Shown piece after piece: positions 45,033 to 54,359 of a stretch of DNA of 64,000 bases. This stretch comes from Phycisphaeraceae bacterium (GTDB lineage Bacteria > Planctomycetota > Phycisphaerae > Phycisphaerales > SM1A02), in NCBI GenBank assembly GCA_019636755.1, contig JAHBWZ010000004.1, forward strand, positions 186,001-250,000, given 5' to 3'. Position numbers and translations under genes: made by a program. A model generated the notes under the pieces. The model worked only from the letters and a program-made list of their open reading frames with translations. It did not search any database and was not told the origin of the DNA. How positions within the stretch are numbered: the stretch's first letter is position 1; each line of letters starts with the position of its first letter.

Positions 45033-45071
45033 GCTCTGTGCTCTCCGTGTCCTCGCTGTCATGCCTCCTCC
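45033..45071 (+). repeat. Dispersed intergenic element, copy E
   Basis: GCTCTGTGCTCTCCGTGTCC then TCGCTGTCATGCCTCCTCC, nearly identical to copy D. It lies 42 bp before the hydrolase gene. Confidence 0.65.
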
Positions 45072-45113
45072 TGCCCCCCCGCCTCCCGCGCTTCGTGCGA
45101 GAATCCGCGCCGC

Positions 45114-46010
45114 ATGACCTCCACGCGTGACTGGACCATCCGCGGCAGCGCGGGCGAGGTGATCCGCGGCACGACGCACGCAGCGGCGGCGGACGCGCCC
45201 GCGCGCGGCGCCGCGATCGTGCTGCACGGCTTCAAGGGGTGGAAGGACTACGGCCTGATCCCGCGCATCGCCGAGGCGTTCGCCATGGCCGGATGCACCA
45301 CCCATCGCTTCACGTTCAGCCATGCGGGCATCGACGATGATGCGCGGGGCACGTTCGGCCGACCCGATCTCTTCCGCCGAGATACGTGGAACCGGCAGGT
45401 CGAGGACGTCCACCACGTGCTCGCGGCGATGGATGCCGGCACGATCGACGGCGGCGGTTCGCCGGTCCGGCTGGTCGGGCACTCGCGCGGCGGGGTGACC
45501 GCGATCCTGGCCGCCGGGCGCGCGGCCGACGGCACGCCGCAGCCGCGCGTGGCCGGCATCGCCACGTTCGCCGCGCCGGATCGCTGCCTCTCGCTTGGCG
45601 CCGAAGAAGAGGCCGCGCTCCTGCACCGGGGATCGCTTCCCACCGTGTCCGCGCGCACGGGTGACGTCCTGGAGATCGGCGCGGACTTCGTGCGCGAGGT
45701 GCGTGCCGAGCCCGCCGCGCACGATGTCCCCGCCCTGCTCGCGGCGACGCGCTGCCCGGTCCTCATCGTGCACGGCGACCACGATCACACCGTCCCGCTG
45801 GACAGTGCCCGCGCCCTCGCCCGCGCCGCGGGCCGCCGCGCCACGCTGCACATCGTTCCAGGCGGCGACCACACCTTCGGCGTCCGGCATCCGCATCCCG
45901 CCCGTGCCCCCCTGCCCGCCGCGCTGGACGATGCGCTCGGCGCCCTGCGCCGATGGATCGCGACCGCCGACACGACCGCCGGCACGACCGCCGGAACAGA
46001 TACACCATGA
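45114..46010 (+). CDS. Alpha/beta hydrolase
   Basis: 298 residues. Oxyanion-loop region IVLHGFKGWKD, nucleophile elbow GHSRGG (S124), acid in HGDHDHTVPLDSA and His in GGDHTFG complete the triad. This resembles small carboxylesterase or acylaminoacyl-peptidase-like hydrolases; the substrate is unknown. No signal peptide, so it is cytoplasmic. The C-terminus is a Thr-rich tail (TADTTAGTTAGTDTP) made by short tandem repeats. Confidence 0.8.
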   Translation: MTSTRDWTIRGSAGEVIRGTTHAAAADAPARGAAIVLHGFKGWKDYGLIPRIAEAFAMAGCTTHRFTFSHAGIDDDARGTFGRPDLFRRDTWNRQVEDVHHVLAAMDAGTIDGGGSPVRLVGHSRGGVTAILAAGRAADGTPQPRVAGIATFAAPDRCLSLGAEEEAALLHRGSLPTVSARTGDVLEIGADFVREVRAEPAAHDVPALLAATRCPVLIVHGDHDHTVPLDSARALARAAGRRATLHIVPGGDHTFGVRHPHPARAPLPAALDDALGALRRWIATADTTAGTTAGTDTP

Positions 46011-46683
46011 GCGCGTCGCGCCGGCTTCCCGACCCCTGTGACTTCCTCCGGCGATGTCTGCCGCAGAGGGCGGGACTGGTGCCCAGAGATTCTGAGGGTC
46101 TTCCGGCCGTCGTGTGGGGAGACCGGGCCGTGGACGACGCACGCCCATGGAGGCTGGCGTCCCGGCAGCCCCTCTTGCGCGCATGAGGGTGGGTGGTGGT
46201 CAGCCGGCGCGCGCGTGGTGGTGCCTGCGCGCGCAGGGTCCAGGGTCGCGCGCTGAGGACGTCTGGCGACGATGGCGCGTCCGATCCGGCGTTTCCACGA
46301 TCGACGATTCACGAGCCAGGGCGCTCCCGCCGTCGTCCATCCGCCGGGGGGGTTGCAGGGAGGCGCTTCAGCCCCCCTGCGCATGCGCGTCCAGAAAGCG
46401 ATGGCGTGCACGGCGGAGCGCCTGAGTGCGTCGCCAGGTCGCTCGCTCGTCCATGCGTGCGCGCGCGCGCGTTCGATGTCGTTCAGGAACCGCGATCGAC
46501 GTTGCGTCTCCTGGATCCTGATGATCGGCGTCCGGGTGCGCGAGCGCATGGGGGGCTGAGGCCCCCCCCTGCAACCCCCTTGCGCGCATGAAGGTGGGTG
46601 GTGCTCAGCCGGCGCGCGGGTGGCGGCGCGGGGGCGCCTCCGTCACCGTTCCGATGCCTCGCGCCACCCCCGCCGCGGACGAC
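46011..46683. other. Intergenic region with direct and inverted repeats
   Basis: About 670 bp without a convincing gene. A direct repeat of about 48 bp (46174-46220 and 46579-46626, start CTTGCGCGCATGA) brackets an inverted repeat (46346-46377 and 46550-46580; GGGTTGCAGGG and CCCTGCAACCC, with TCAGCCCCCC and GGGGGGCTGA). The layout looks like a small non-autonomous mobile element or a structured RNA; no transposase is present. Confidence 0.55.
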
Positions 46684-47865
46684 TCATCGCTCACGGCGAC
46701 CGTCGTCACCGTCACCGTCACCGTCCTCGTCATCCGCCGGCGCCTCGGGGTCCACACCGGCCAGGTCCAGCAGGCGCCGGGTCAGGTCGTCGTCGAACTG
46801 CACCGGCGCACCGTCGAAGACACCGAAGGACTCCTCGCCCGCGGCGCGGAGCCGTTCCACCTGCGCGGTGCGCCACGGCGGCAGCCGGAACATCCGGCCC
46901 TGCCAGCGGGCGATGCGCTCGGCGGAGAGCGCGGTGCCGGCGCTGCCGTCCTCGCCGTCCCCCTCGGGCTCGTCACCGCCGGCGGCGCCCGGCCGGAACG
47001 CCAGGGTCAGCCAGACCGCGTCGCCATCCTTGCGGAACGTCACCTGCACGCGTCCCTCCGCGATCTCCGCGGCGGCGTCGAACAGCGGCGCCCCCATCGA
47101 GTCGAACGTCGTGTCGGCGCGGACCTCCTCGAAGTCCAGGCGGGCGAGCAGCGTCGGCAGCGTGGTGCGCACGGCCTCGCGGCGCGCCTCCGGCCAGTCG
47201 GCGCGCCAGCCGCCCTCCGGCGGCACCAGCGTCCACGCGCCGGATTCGCCGCGGCGCATGACGATGTCATCGCCGATGTGCACGGCGCGGACCTGCTCCG
47301 CGGGGAGGACCAGCAGTTCGCGGTCCATCCAGCGCGAGAGATCCGTCTCGAACGGAATCATCTGTCCGACCCGATACGCCTGGTCGTCACCGAGGCGCCG
47401 CGCATAGGTGCCGCGCGGCTGCCACGTCTGCCGACCGATCACCACCTCCGCGATGACCGGCCCGCCGTCCCCCAGGATCCGCACGAGGCGCGCGTTCCCG
47501 TCCGCATCCGGCCACGCCAGTTCCAGCGCGCCGTGTCTCTCCGGACGCGCGGTCAGCACGTCGTCCACCGTCGCGGTCGCCAGCGAGACCAGCAGTTCCC
47601 GCACCCGCGCGGACTCCAGCGGGTATCCCGTCGCCTCCGGCGCCACCCACGCGCCGTCATCGCGCACGATGACGGCCGTCGCCCCGCCGCGCACGAGTTC
47701 GATGCGCGCGACGCTGTCGAGCCTGGCGTCCAGGTCCGCCAGCAGCCGTTCGCCGCGCCCGCCGTCGGGCGCATCCCGCCGCTCCCGCAGGGAAGCGACC
47801 AGCAGACCGCCGGCGATGATCACGGCAGACACGAGCACGAGGATCCAGGTCGAACGGCGGCTCAT
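46684..47865 (-). CDS. DUF4340-like membrane-anchored protein
   Basis: 393 residues; the ATG overlaps the stop of the upstream gene (ATGA at 47865-47862). One N-terminal membrane helix (WILVLVSAVIIAGGLLVAS) is followed by an extracytoplasmic domain of alternating strands with DUF4340-like pattern (RIELVRGGATAVIVRDDGAW, then YRVGQMIPFETDLSRWMDRELL). It ends in an Asp/Gly-rich low-complexity tail. DUF4340 genes regularly follow GldG-like genes and are thought to work with that ABC complex. Confidence 0.75.
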   Translation of the reverse strand: MSRRSTWILVLVSAVIIAGGLLVASLRERRDAPDGGRGERLLADLDARLDSVARIELVRGGATAVIVRDDGAWVAPEATGYPLESARVRELLVSLATATVDDVLTARPERHGALELAWPDADGNARLVRILGDGGPVIAEVVIGRQTWQPRGTYARRLGDDQAYRVGQMIPFETDLSRWMDRELLVLPAEQVRAVHIGDDIVMRRGESGAWTLVPPEGGWRADWPEARREAVRTTLPTLLARLDFEEVRADTTFDSMGAPLFDAAAEIAEGRVQVTFRKDGDAVWLTLAFRPGAAGGDEPEGDGEDGSAGTALSAERIARWQGRMFRLPPWRTAQVERLRAAGEESFGVFDGAPVQFDDDLTRRLLDLAGVDPEAPADDEDGDGDGDDGRRER

Positions 47866-49757
47866 GCGGTCGATCCTCCCGTGCGGCGGCGCTGGCGCAG
47901 CGTCCGGCGGATGCTCCACGCCGCCGCCAGCACCGCGACGATGAGCGGCCACAGGATCACGTTCATCACCATCAGCCGCGTGCCGAGCGCCTCGATGTCC
48001 TTGCGCAGCCCGTGCTGCACCTGGCGCAGTTCACGGCGGGCCGAGACCATCCGCTCCTGGAGGCGGTCGATCTCCTGCATCTGCTCCGGCGTGAGCGTGA
48101 ACGACGCGTCCGTCCCTCGATCCCGCTGCAACTGCTGGATGCGCTGCTCGGTCTCCCGGATCTCCGTCTGGAGCTGCTGCTCCCGGTCCAGGTAGACGCG
48201 CTCCGCCTCCCGACGCAGATCGCGGACACGATCGAACGGCCGCGTGTACCGCTGCCGCCCGCGGAGTCCGCTGAGCGCTTCATCCCCCGCCAGCACCTCG
48301 ACGGCGTTCAGCACGAACGCGCCGTTGTCGGCATAGGTGCGCCATCCCAGCGAGATGGGTCCCAGTCGCTCCTCCTGCGCCCAGTACTGCTCCTGGAGGA
48401 AGTCCACGTCGCCCACCAGGATCGCGTTCAGCGTGCCGGTCACCGGCGTCCCGCCGTCCGCCGCGCCGTCGGCATACGCGGAGCGGACGGCGCCCGTCGC
48501 GCGCACGGCAAGCCACTCCGAACGGCCGTCGGAGGTGAAGTCGCGGAGCAGCGCGGCCGGATCCATCATGAACATGAGGCCGTCCGTCCCGTACCGCTTT
48601 GCATCCTCCGACGAGCGCAGGAGCGGTTCGAGCGTGACCGAGGACCCTGCCGGCGGCTGGGCGACCGGCCGGAAGAATCCGGGCGTCGCGAGATTGACCT
48701 GCTTCAGCGCGCCGGTGATCGGATCGCCTTCGGCCATCCGCGACGGCTCGACGGCCAGCCAGAGGACGAAATCCAGGACCGCCGGTCCACCCTGCCCCTG
48801 CGTCCGGACGCGCTGCGCCTGCCCGCGATCGCCGATCACCTCCTGCCGGCTCCACGCGATGCCCCATGCCTCCAGCAGCGGGCCGAGGTCGGACGCGCTG
48901 CCGGCCTGCATGCCGCCCATCGATCTCCCGCCGCCCGCGTCGACCGGATCCGCGTCGCACCAGGGATCCATGCAGATCATCAGCGGCCGACCGGCCAGCG
49001 CCCATCGGTCGATGTCTCGCAGCAGCGGCTCCGGCAGTTCCCGCGGATGCACGATGAGCAGGACATCGATGCCGTCGGGCAGGGCATCGGACTCCGGTGG
49101 AATGAACTCGATCCCGTACATCGAGCGCAGTTCCGTCAGGATGTGCCACGCCGGCACGACCTGCCGCGGATTCCGCGGATCGATCTGCGCGTCCAGGTTG
49201 ATCCGGCTGATGAGCCCCACCGTCGGCGGCTTCGACCGGCTGACGGCGTGGATGGACCGGATGACCTCGTACTCGAGGAACGACTCGCGCGTCGGATCCA
49301 GGAACGGCAGCACCTCGCGCTCATCGACCGCGTTGACGATGACCAGTCCCAGCGTCAGCGTCCGGCCGAACTCGTCCACGCGCAACTGCGCCAGGCCGTT
49401 CGTCCGCGCCGCGTCCTCCGCCTCCGACCAGGGCTGCGGGTCCAGCCGGCGCAACGTGAGTTTCCCGCGCGATGCGCCGACCAGTTCCTCCAGGAACTCG
49501 CGGACGCGGTCCGCGTAGGCCCGGAACTGCGGCAGGTCCCGGCCGCTCTCTTCCGACCAGTACAGTTCCATCCGGACCGGCTCGTCCAGCCGGGCGAGGA
49601 GCGCCTTCGCGCCGGGCGAGAGGCTGTAGATGCGGCCCTCGGTCAGGTCGATCCGGACCCCCCGCACGACGACGCTGGAGATGAGATTGAAGCCCAGCAG
49701 CGCCGCGAGCAGCGAGAGCACGGCGACGATCGCGATGTTTCTCCGGTTGCCTCCCAT
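47862..49757 (-). CDS. GldG-like ABC-associated auxiliary protein
   Basis: 631 residues from ATG 49757. It has an N-terminal helix (IAIVAVLSLLAALLGFNLI), a large extracytoplasmic part with the GldG/IFT-like start (RIDLTEGRIYSLSPGAKALLARLDEPV), a long coiled coil near 530-595 (YLDREQQLQTEIRETEQRI) and a C-terminal helix (LWPLIVAVLAAAWSIRRTL). In Bacteroidota, GldG pairs with GldA/GldF; the same trio outside gliding bacteria is an uncharacterised exporter or envelope machine. It is followed by DUF4340 with an ATGA overlap and preceded by the permease with a 2-bp gap. Confidence 0.8.
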   Translation of the reverse strand: MGGNRRNIAIVAVLSLLAALLGFNLISSVVVRGVRIDLTEGRIYSLSPGAKALLARLDEPVRMELYWSEESGRDLPQFRAYADRVREFLEELVGASRGKLTLRRLDPQPWSEAEDAARTNGLAQLRVDEFGRTLTLGLVIVNAVDEREVLPFLDPTRESFLEYEVIRSIHAVSRSKPPTVGLISRINLDAQIDPRNPRQVVPAWHILTELRSMYGIEFIPPESDALPDGIDVLLIVHPRELPEPLLRDIDRWALAGRPLMICMDPWCDADPVDAGGGRSMGGMQAGSASDLGPLLEAWGIAWSRQEVIGDRGQAQRVRTQGQGGPAVLDFVLWLAVEPSRMAEGDPITGALKQVNLATPGFFRPVAQPPAGSSVTLEPLLRSSEDAKRYGTDGLMFMMDPAALLRDFTSDGRSEWLAVRATGAVRSAYADGAADGGTPVTGTLNAILVGDVDFLQEQYWAQEERLGPISLGWRTYADNGAFVLNAVEVLAGDEALSGLRGRQRYTRPFDRVRDLRREAERVYLDREQQLQTEIRETEQRIQQLQRDRGTDASFTLTPEQMQEIDRLQERMVSARRELRQVQHGLRKDIEALGTRLMVMNVILWPLIVAVLAAAWSIRRTLRQRRRTGGSTA

Positions 49758-49759
49758 GG

Positions 49760-50494
49760 TCAGGATGCCTTCTTCCAGTCGATCAGGATCGCGTTCAGCA
49801 CGAGGAAGACCACGATGGTGGATGCGAAGAAGAGCAGGTCGCGGGCGTCGATCACGCCGCGCGACATCGACTCGAAGTGCGTGAGCACGCTCAACGATGC
49901 GATCGCGCGGACCAGCGGCTCCGCCATCCAGCCGCTGAAGAAGTCCAGCACGATGCCGAAGCCGCTCAGCAGGAAGAGGAAGCAGACGACGACGCAGAGG
50001 ACGAAGGCGATGACCTGGTTCTTGGTGAGCGCCGAGAGGCACGCCCCGATCGCCAGGAACGCGCCGGCCATGAGCAGGCTGCCCAGGTACGCCGCGGCGA
50101 TCACGCCGTGATCCGGATCGCCCAGCCAGCTCACCGTGATCCAGAGCGGCGTGGTCAGCGCCAGGGCGACGCCCGCGAACGCCCAGGCGGCCAGGAACTT
50201 TCCGAGCACGAGATCGCGCAGGGAGAGCGGCAGCGTCGTCAGCAGTTCGATCGTGCCGGTCCGGCGCTCCTCCGCCCAGAGTCGCATGGAGATCGCCGGC
50301 ACCAGGAAGAGATAGAGCCAGGGATGGAACTGGAAGAACGGTCGCAGGTCCGCCTGCCCGCGGTCGTAGAACGCGCCCAGGTTGAACGTGAACAGCCCCG
50401 CCAGGAAGAGAAAGATCACCAGGAAGACGGCGGCGAGGGGCGTATTGAAGTACGCGCCGAACTCGCGCCGGAAGACCGCGATGGTGGTGCTCAT
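49760..50494 (-). CDS. ABC-2 type permease (GldF-like)
   Basis: 244 residues with six membrane segments; FRREFGAYFNTPLAAVF and RLWAEERRTGTIELLTTLP are the usual motifs of GldF/NosY-type permeases. ATG 50494 overlaps the stop of the ATPase gene (ATGA), so ATPase, permease and GldG-like protein are coupled. It should form the channel of the complex. Confidence 0.85.
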   Translation of the reverse strand: MSTTIAVFRREFGAYFNTPLAAVFLVIFLFLAGLFTFNLGAFYDRGQADLRPFFQFHPWLYLFLVPAISMRLWAEERRTGTIELLTTLPLSLRDLVLGKFLAAWAFAGVALALTTPLWITVSWLGDPDHGVIAAAYLGSLLMAGAFLAIGACLSALTKNQVIAFVLCVVVCFLFLLSGFGIVLDFFSGWMAEPLVRAIASLSVLTHFESMSRGVIDARDLLFFASTIVVFLVLNAILIDWKKAS

Positions 50495-51300
50495 GCGTGC
50501 CCTGCTCCGCTCGTCGCCCGCGTTCCGGCGTCCCCCGCCCGTCCCCCGCGACCGGCGCCCTCGCCGGTGGTCAGGCTGCGGAAGACATGATCGAGACGGT
50601 TGCGCTCGACCGACGCCGGCGCCTTCGCATCCAGGTCCGCCGGCGTCCCGTCGAAGACGACGCGCCCGCGATCGATGATGACCGCCCGCGTGCACACGGC
50701 GTCGACCTCCTCCAGGATATGGGTGGAGAGCACGATCGCCTTGCGCCCCGCCATGTCGCGGATGAGCGTGCGGACCTCGTGCTTCTGGTTGGGATCCAGT
50801 CCGTCCGTCGGTTCGTCCAGGATGAGCACCGGCGGATCATGCAGGATCGCCTGCGCGAGGCCGACCCGGCGTTTGAAGCCCTTGGACAGCGTCTCGACCG
50901 GCTGATCCAGCACGCCCGCGAGCTGGAGCCGCCGGACCACGCCGTCGATGCGCGAGGCCGCCTCGGCGCCGCGATAGCGCCGAGCCCGCGCGATGAACCA
51001 GAGGAACTCCCGCACCGTCATGTCCGGGTAGACCGGCGCGCCTTCCGGCAGGTAGCCGATGCGCTGCTTCGCCCCCAGCGGATCCCGTTCCAGGTCGATC
51101 CCGCAGATCCGGACGGAACCGGCCGTCGGCTCCAGGAACCCGGTGATCATGCGCATCGTGGTCGACTTCCCGGCGCCGTTCGGGCCCAGGAAGCCCAGCA
51201 CCTCTCCCGGCCGCACCGCGAGATCGACGCCATCGACCGCGCGGATCGACCCGAAGACCTTTCGAAGCCCAGTGGCCTGAATGAACAGCTCGTCCGGCAT
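50491..51300 (-). CDS. ABC transporter ATP-binding protein (GldA-like)
   Basis: 269 residues. Walker A GPNGAGKST, signature LSKGFKRRVGLAQAI, Walker B VLILDEPTDGLDP and the switch His in LSTHILEEVD are all present. A weak link is the missing canonical LSGGQ, replaced by LSKGFK as in many GldA/CcmA-type ATPases. It is the first gene of a four-gene operon with ATGA overlaps at two of its three junctions. Confidence 0.9.
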   Translation of the reverse strand: MPDELFIQATGLRKVFGSIRAVDGVDLAVRPGEVLGFLGPNGAGKSTTMRMITGFLEPTAGSVRICGIDLERDPLGAKQRIGYLPEGAPVYPDMTVREFLWFIARARRYRGAEAASRIDGVVRRLQLAGVLDQPVETLSKGFKRRVGLAQAILHDPPVLILDEPTDGLDPNQKHEVRTLIRDMAGRKAIVLSTHILEEVDAVCTRAVIIDRGRVVFDGTPADLDAKAPASVERNRLDHVFRSLTTGEGAGRGGRAGDAGTRATSGAGHA

Positions 51301-51509
51301 GATGCCTCCGGGGTAGGGATGCGGAGCATACGCGCCCGTGCCGTGCCGTCAAGACGCGCGGGGTCCGCGACGGCGATGGCGTCCCCCGGACGGCTGACCG
51401 GATCTGCCGGCGCGAGACGCCGCCGGCATCGGCGCGGACGCGGCTTCGCCCGCGCCCTCCGCCGCGACGTCCGTCCGTGTCCGCGCTCACGCCCGCGGCG
51501 ATCGTCCGC
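51301..51509. other. Intergenic between ABC operon and cheB end
   Basis: 209 bp that must contain the ABC operon promoter and the end of the chemotaxis transcript. No specific element is recognised. Confidence 0.35.
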
Positions 51510-52577
51510 CTACGCCACCGTGCGGCGCGGAGCGCGGGCGAAGCCGACGATCGCATCCGCGATCCGGTCGAGCGCAAGAACGTGCGCCGCCGCGCCGAGC
51601 CGGATCGCCTCCCTGGGCATCCCGAAGACGACGCATGACGCCTCGTCCTGCGCGATCGTGACGGCGCCGGCATCGCGCATCGACCGCAGTCCGGCCGCGC
51701 CGTCCCCGCCCATCCCCGTCAGGATGATGCCGAGCGCCCGCGGACCGGCCGCGCGCGCCACGGAGTCGAACAGCACCTCCACCGACGGTCGGTGCCGGCA
51801 GACGCGCGGCCCGTCCACGACGCGGGCGACGAGGACGCCGTCCATCGACGCGACACGCAGGTGCCGGTCGCCCGGCGCGACCAGCACCGACCCCGGCATG
51901 ATGCGGTCGCCATCCGCGGCCTCCCGCACCCGGAGCGCCGAGAGCCGGTCCAGTCGCGCCGAGAACGACCTGGTGAATCCCGCCGGCATGTGCTGCGCGA
52001 TGACGAGCCCCGGCACGTCCGTCGGGAGCGATGCGAGGACGCTGCACAGCGCCTCTGTTCCGCCCGTCGAGGCGCCGATCGCGACGACCGACGGCGCCGG
52101 CCGCGCCGGACCACCTCCCGGGCGCGTTTCCACCGCGGTCGACCCGGCCGCCGGCGCATCCCGGCCCGTCGCCGGAGCGCGCACGCCGACCGCGGCACGG
52201 ATCGCCTGCACCAGGCGCCGCGTGACGTCCGTCATCGTGCTGGTTCCGTCCGGCTTCCCGACCACCGCGGCCGCCCCCGCGTCCATGCACGCGCGCGCCA
52301 GCGCCTGGTCCCGTGCGGTCAGGGCAGAGACGACCACGCACGGCAGCGGACTGTGCGCCATGACGGCGCGCAGGAACGACAGGCCATCGAGGCCGGGCAT
52401 CGTCAGGTCGACGGTCATCACGTCCGGGCGCAGGGCCACCACCATCTCCCGCGCGGCATACGGATCGGGTGCCTGCCCGATCACGCGGATGTCCGGCTCC
52501 CGTCCCAGCGCGGTCGAGAGCGCCGCCCGGATGGTGGCCGAGTCATCGACGATCAGGACGCGGATCGATTCGACCAT
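51510..52577 (-). CDS. cheB: CheB, receptor methylesterase/deamidase with receiver domain
   Basis: 355 residues. The receiver domain (1-125) has D11/D12 (VLIVDDSA) and phospho-acceptor D57 (VMTVDLTMPGLDG). A variable linker is followed by the methylesterase domain with S170 (AIGASTGGTEA), H196 (IAQHMPAGFT) and D292 (TGMGGDGAAG). It removes methyl groups from the receptor glutamates that CheR adds. ATG 52577 has GAGG about 7 nt upstream. It is the last gene of the cluster. Confidence 0.93.
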   Translation of the reverse strand: MVESIRVLIVDDSATIRAALSTALGREPDIRVIGQAPDPYAAREMVVALRPDVMTVDLTMPGLDGLSFLRAVMAHSPLPCVVVSALTARDQALARACMDAGAAAVVGKPDGTSTMTDVTRRLVQAIRAAVGVRAPATGRDAPAAGSTAVETRPGGGPARPAPSVVAIGASTGGTEALCSVLASLPTDVPGLVIAQHMPAGFTRSFSARLDRLSALRVREAADGDRIMPGSVLVAPGDRHLRVASMDGVLVARVVDGPRVCRHRPSVEVLFDSVARAAGPRALGIILTGMGGDGAAGLRSMRDAGAVTIAQDEASCVVFGMPREAIRLGAAAHVLALDRIADAIVGFARAPRRTVA

Positions 52578-52618
52578 CCGGAACCTCGGAAACGCGCGGC
52601 GCCGTGCCCGGACGCCGC

Positions 52619-53107
52619 TCAGCCCGCCTTGCGCAGGTCGACCTCGCCGGCGGAGGCGCGCGGCAGCACGCACACGTCGAGCGTGCCGAACTCGGAGACG
52701 ACGCCCGCGCGGATCGACGATCGGAGGCACTCGTCGAGCGTCGGCGCATCCGCCTGCGCCGGCAGCCCGAGCCGGAACGGCTGCTCATCTCCGCCGAGCG
52801 CCAGCACGACGGATCCACCGATGATGTTCGCCAGTTCATCGATCGCCTGGCGGCCCTGCTGGCCGGGATCAACCTCCTCCGGCTCGATGCCGAGCAGGCC
52901 GGCGGCGAGTTCACGCGCGAATCCGTCGGAGGCCGCGAGCACGACGCGACCGCACTGCGGACCGGCGAAGTCGACCCGGCTCACGTACCACGGTACGGTC
53001 GCGGCACCGGCCGCGCCGTCCGTTGCGGGCTCGGCGAGGACGAACGCCGTCCGCTCCAGCGCGTCCAGGACCAGTCCGGCGAGCGCATTCGGTGTCAGGC
53101 TGCGCAT
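52619..53107 (-). CDS. cheX: CheX-like CheY phosphatase
   Basis: 162 residues. DELANIIGGSVVLAL contains the E-x-x-N pattern of CheC/CheX/FliY phosphatases, and the flanking pattern fits a single-site CheX. Its ATG lies inside the end of cheY (13-bp overlap), which supports a role in dephosphorylating the adjacent CheY. Confidence 0.75.
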   Translation of the reverse strand: MRSLTPNALAGLVLDALERTAFVLAEPATDGAAGAATVPWYVSRVDFAGPQCGRVVLAASDGFARELAAGLLGIEPEEVDPGQQGRQAIDELANIIGGSVVLALGGDEQPFRLGLPAQADAPTLDECLRSSIRAGVVSEFGTLDVCVLPRASAGEVDLRKAG

Positions 53108-53490
53108 ACGGATTCTCCCGTCAACTGCGTGACCAGCCGTCGCAGTTCCTCCGGCTCGAACGGCTTGTGGAGGATGGCCATCGCGCCGAGCGCCCGGAGG
53201 CGATCCAGCCGTTCGCGATTGACTTCGGTACTCACGACGATGATGCGTACCCCGCGCGCGACCTCCGGACGGCTGCGGAGTTCCGCGGCGAACCGCTCGC
53301 CGTCCATGACCGGCATGTTCAGGTCCAGGAGCACCAGGTCCGCCGGGTCCTGCTCCAGGGAGGCGAGCGCCTCGACACCGTTGCCCGCCTCGCGGATGCG
53401 ATCCGTCGCGATCCCGGCGATGCCGACGGCCTTGCGGATCGCGCGGCGGAGAATGGGCGAGTCATCCACGATCAGGACCGAGAGGCTCAT
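53095..53490 (-). CDS. cheY: CheY-like single-domain response regulator
   Basis: 131 residues: D9/D10 (VLIVDDSP), phospho-acceptor D56 (LVLLDLNMP), S87 (VVSTE) and K109 (LHKPFEPEE). AAGGAG lies 8 nt before the ATG, which also overlaps the HDOD stop (ATGA). It acts downstream of a CheA that is not encoded in this window. Confidence 0.9.
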   Translation of the reverse strand: MSLSVLIVDDSPILRRAIRKAVGIAGIATDRIREAGNGVEALASLEQDPADLVLLDLNMPVMDGERFAAELRSRPEVARGVRIIVVSTEVNRERLDRLRALGAMAILHKPFEPEELRRLVTQLTGESVCAA

Positions 53491-54359
53491 GCGATGTGCT
53501 CCTTCCGATGCGCCGAGGCGATCGCGGGTTCGAGTTCCACGACCGTGCTCCAGGTCCGCGCGATCTCCTGCTCGATCACGATGCGATCGAGCCGGAGGGA
53601 CTCGCGGACTCTCCGGTCGAGCCGCTCCTGCAGTCCGTCATCGCCGATGCCGAGCCCCGCCCAGTGTGCGACCGCGTCCGCCGCGTGCACGACATCGATG
53701 GTGGGATCCGCGGCGGCACCCTCGGCCGGCGGATGATGGTGCCAGCGGACAATGGACGCGACCCGCGCAGGAAGCCCCCACGCCTCGACGAGGAGCGCGC
53801 CGATCTCGGCGTGGTCGAATCCGTACGCTTCGCGCTCGGTCTCCGAGAACGAGGCGCCCTCGGTCATGCGCGCGAGAATCCGGTCGACGTATCCGGCACC
53901 GAGGGCCTCCTCCAGGGCCAGTTTCCCGATGTCCCGCAGCAGGGCGCCGACGTAGCAGAGGTCGGTATCCGCGCCGTTCGCGCGCCGCGCGAGTGACTCC
54001 GCGGCCACGGCGCCGCCCAGCGCGCCGGCCCAGAGCGCACCGCGCTCCAGGCCCCACCCCGCCGCCCCCCGGCCGAGCACGGCCCTCGACTGCGCCTCGA
54101 CACCGATCCGGAAGAGCCGCCGGATACCGAGCCGGATCACGCTCTCCCGCAGCGAGAACACCCGCCCCGGCGCCCCGAACCGCGCGGAGTTGGCGGCCTT
54201 CAGCACTGCGAGCGTCAGCGCCTCGTCGCGGGCGACGACGCGCTCGATCTCATCCATCCGGGCCTCCGGCCGGTGCAGCAGCGCGGAGAGCTGGACCACG
54301 GACGCCGGCATGGGCGGCAGGTGCGAGAGCTGATCGATGATTGCGGCTACGCCGACCAC
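53487..54359 (-). CDS. HDOD domain protein
   Basis: 290 residues starting at GTG 54359, with GGAG 8 nt upstream and a 13-bp overlap with cheD. The HDOD core is evident: LPPMPASVVQLSALL, KAANSARFGAPG, LRDIGKLALEEAL, FDHAEIGALLVEAWGLP, IVRWHHHP. HDOD proteins are HD-like regulators in signalling, often beside chemotaxis or c-di-GMP genes. Some HD residues are kept, but enzymatic activity is doubtful. Its place between cheD and cheY suggests an accessory role in this pathway. Confidence 0.85.
   Translation of the reverse strand: MVGVAAIIDQLSHLPPMPASVVQLSALLHRPEARMDEIERVVARDEALTLAVLKAANSARFGAPGRVFSLRESVIRLGIRRLFRIGVEAQSRAVLGRGAAGWGLERGALWAGALGGAVAAESLARRANGADTDLCYVGALLRDIGKLALEEALGAGYVDRILARMTEGASFSETEREAYGFDHAEIGALLVEAWGLPARVASIVRWHHHPPAEGAAADPTIDVVHAADAVAHWAGLGIGDDGLQERLDRRVRESLRLDRIVIEQEIARTWSTVVELEPAIASAHRKEHIA

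Noticed and set aside
45785-46549. 254-residue - strand open frame over the repeat-rich gap
   Set aside because: Arg-rich without conserved motifs, overlaps the hydrolase gene, and its sequence follows the inverted and direct repeats.
46588-48195. 535-residue + strand open frame
   Set aside because: Runs antisense to the DUF4340-like and GldG-like genes, which have clear motifs and ATGA couplings.
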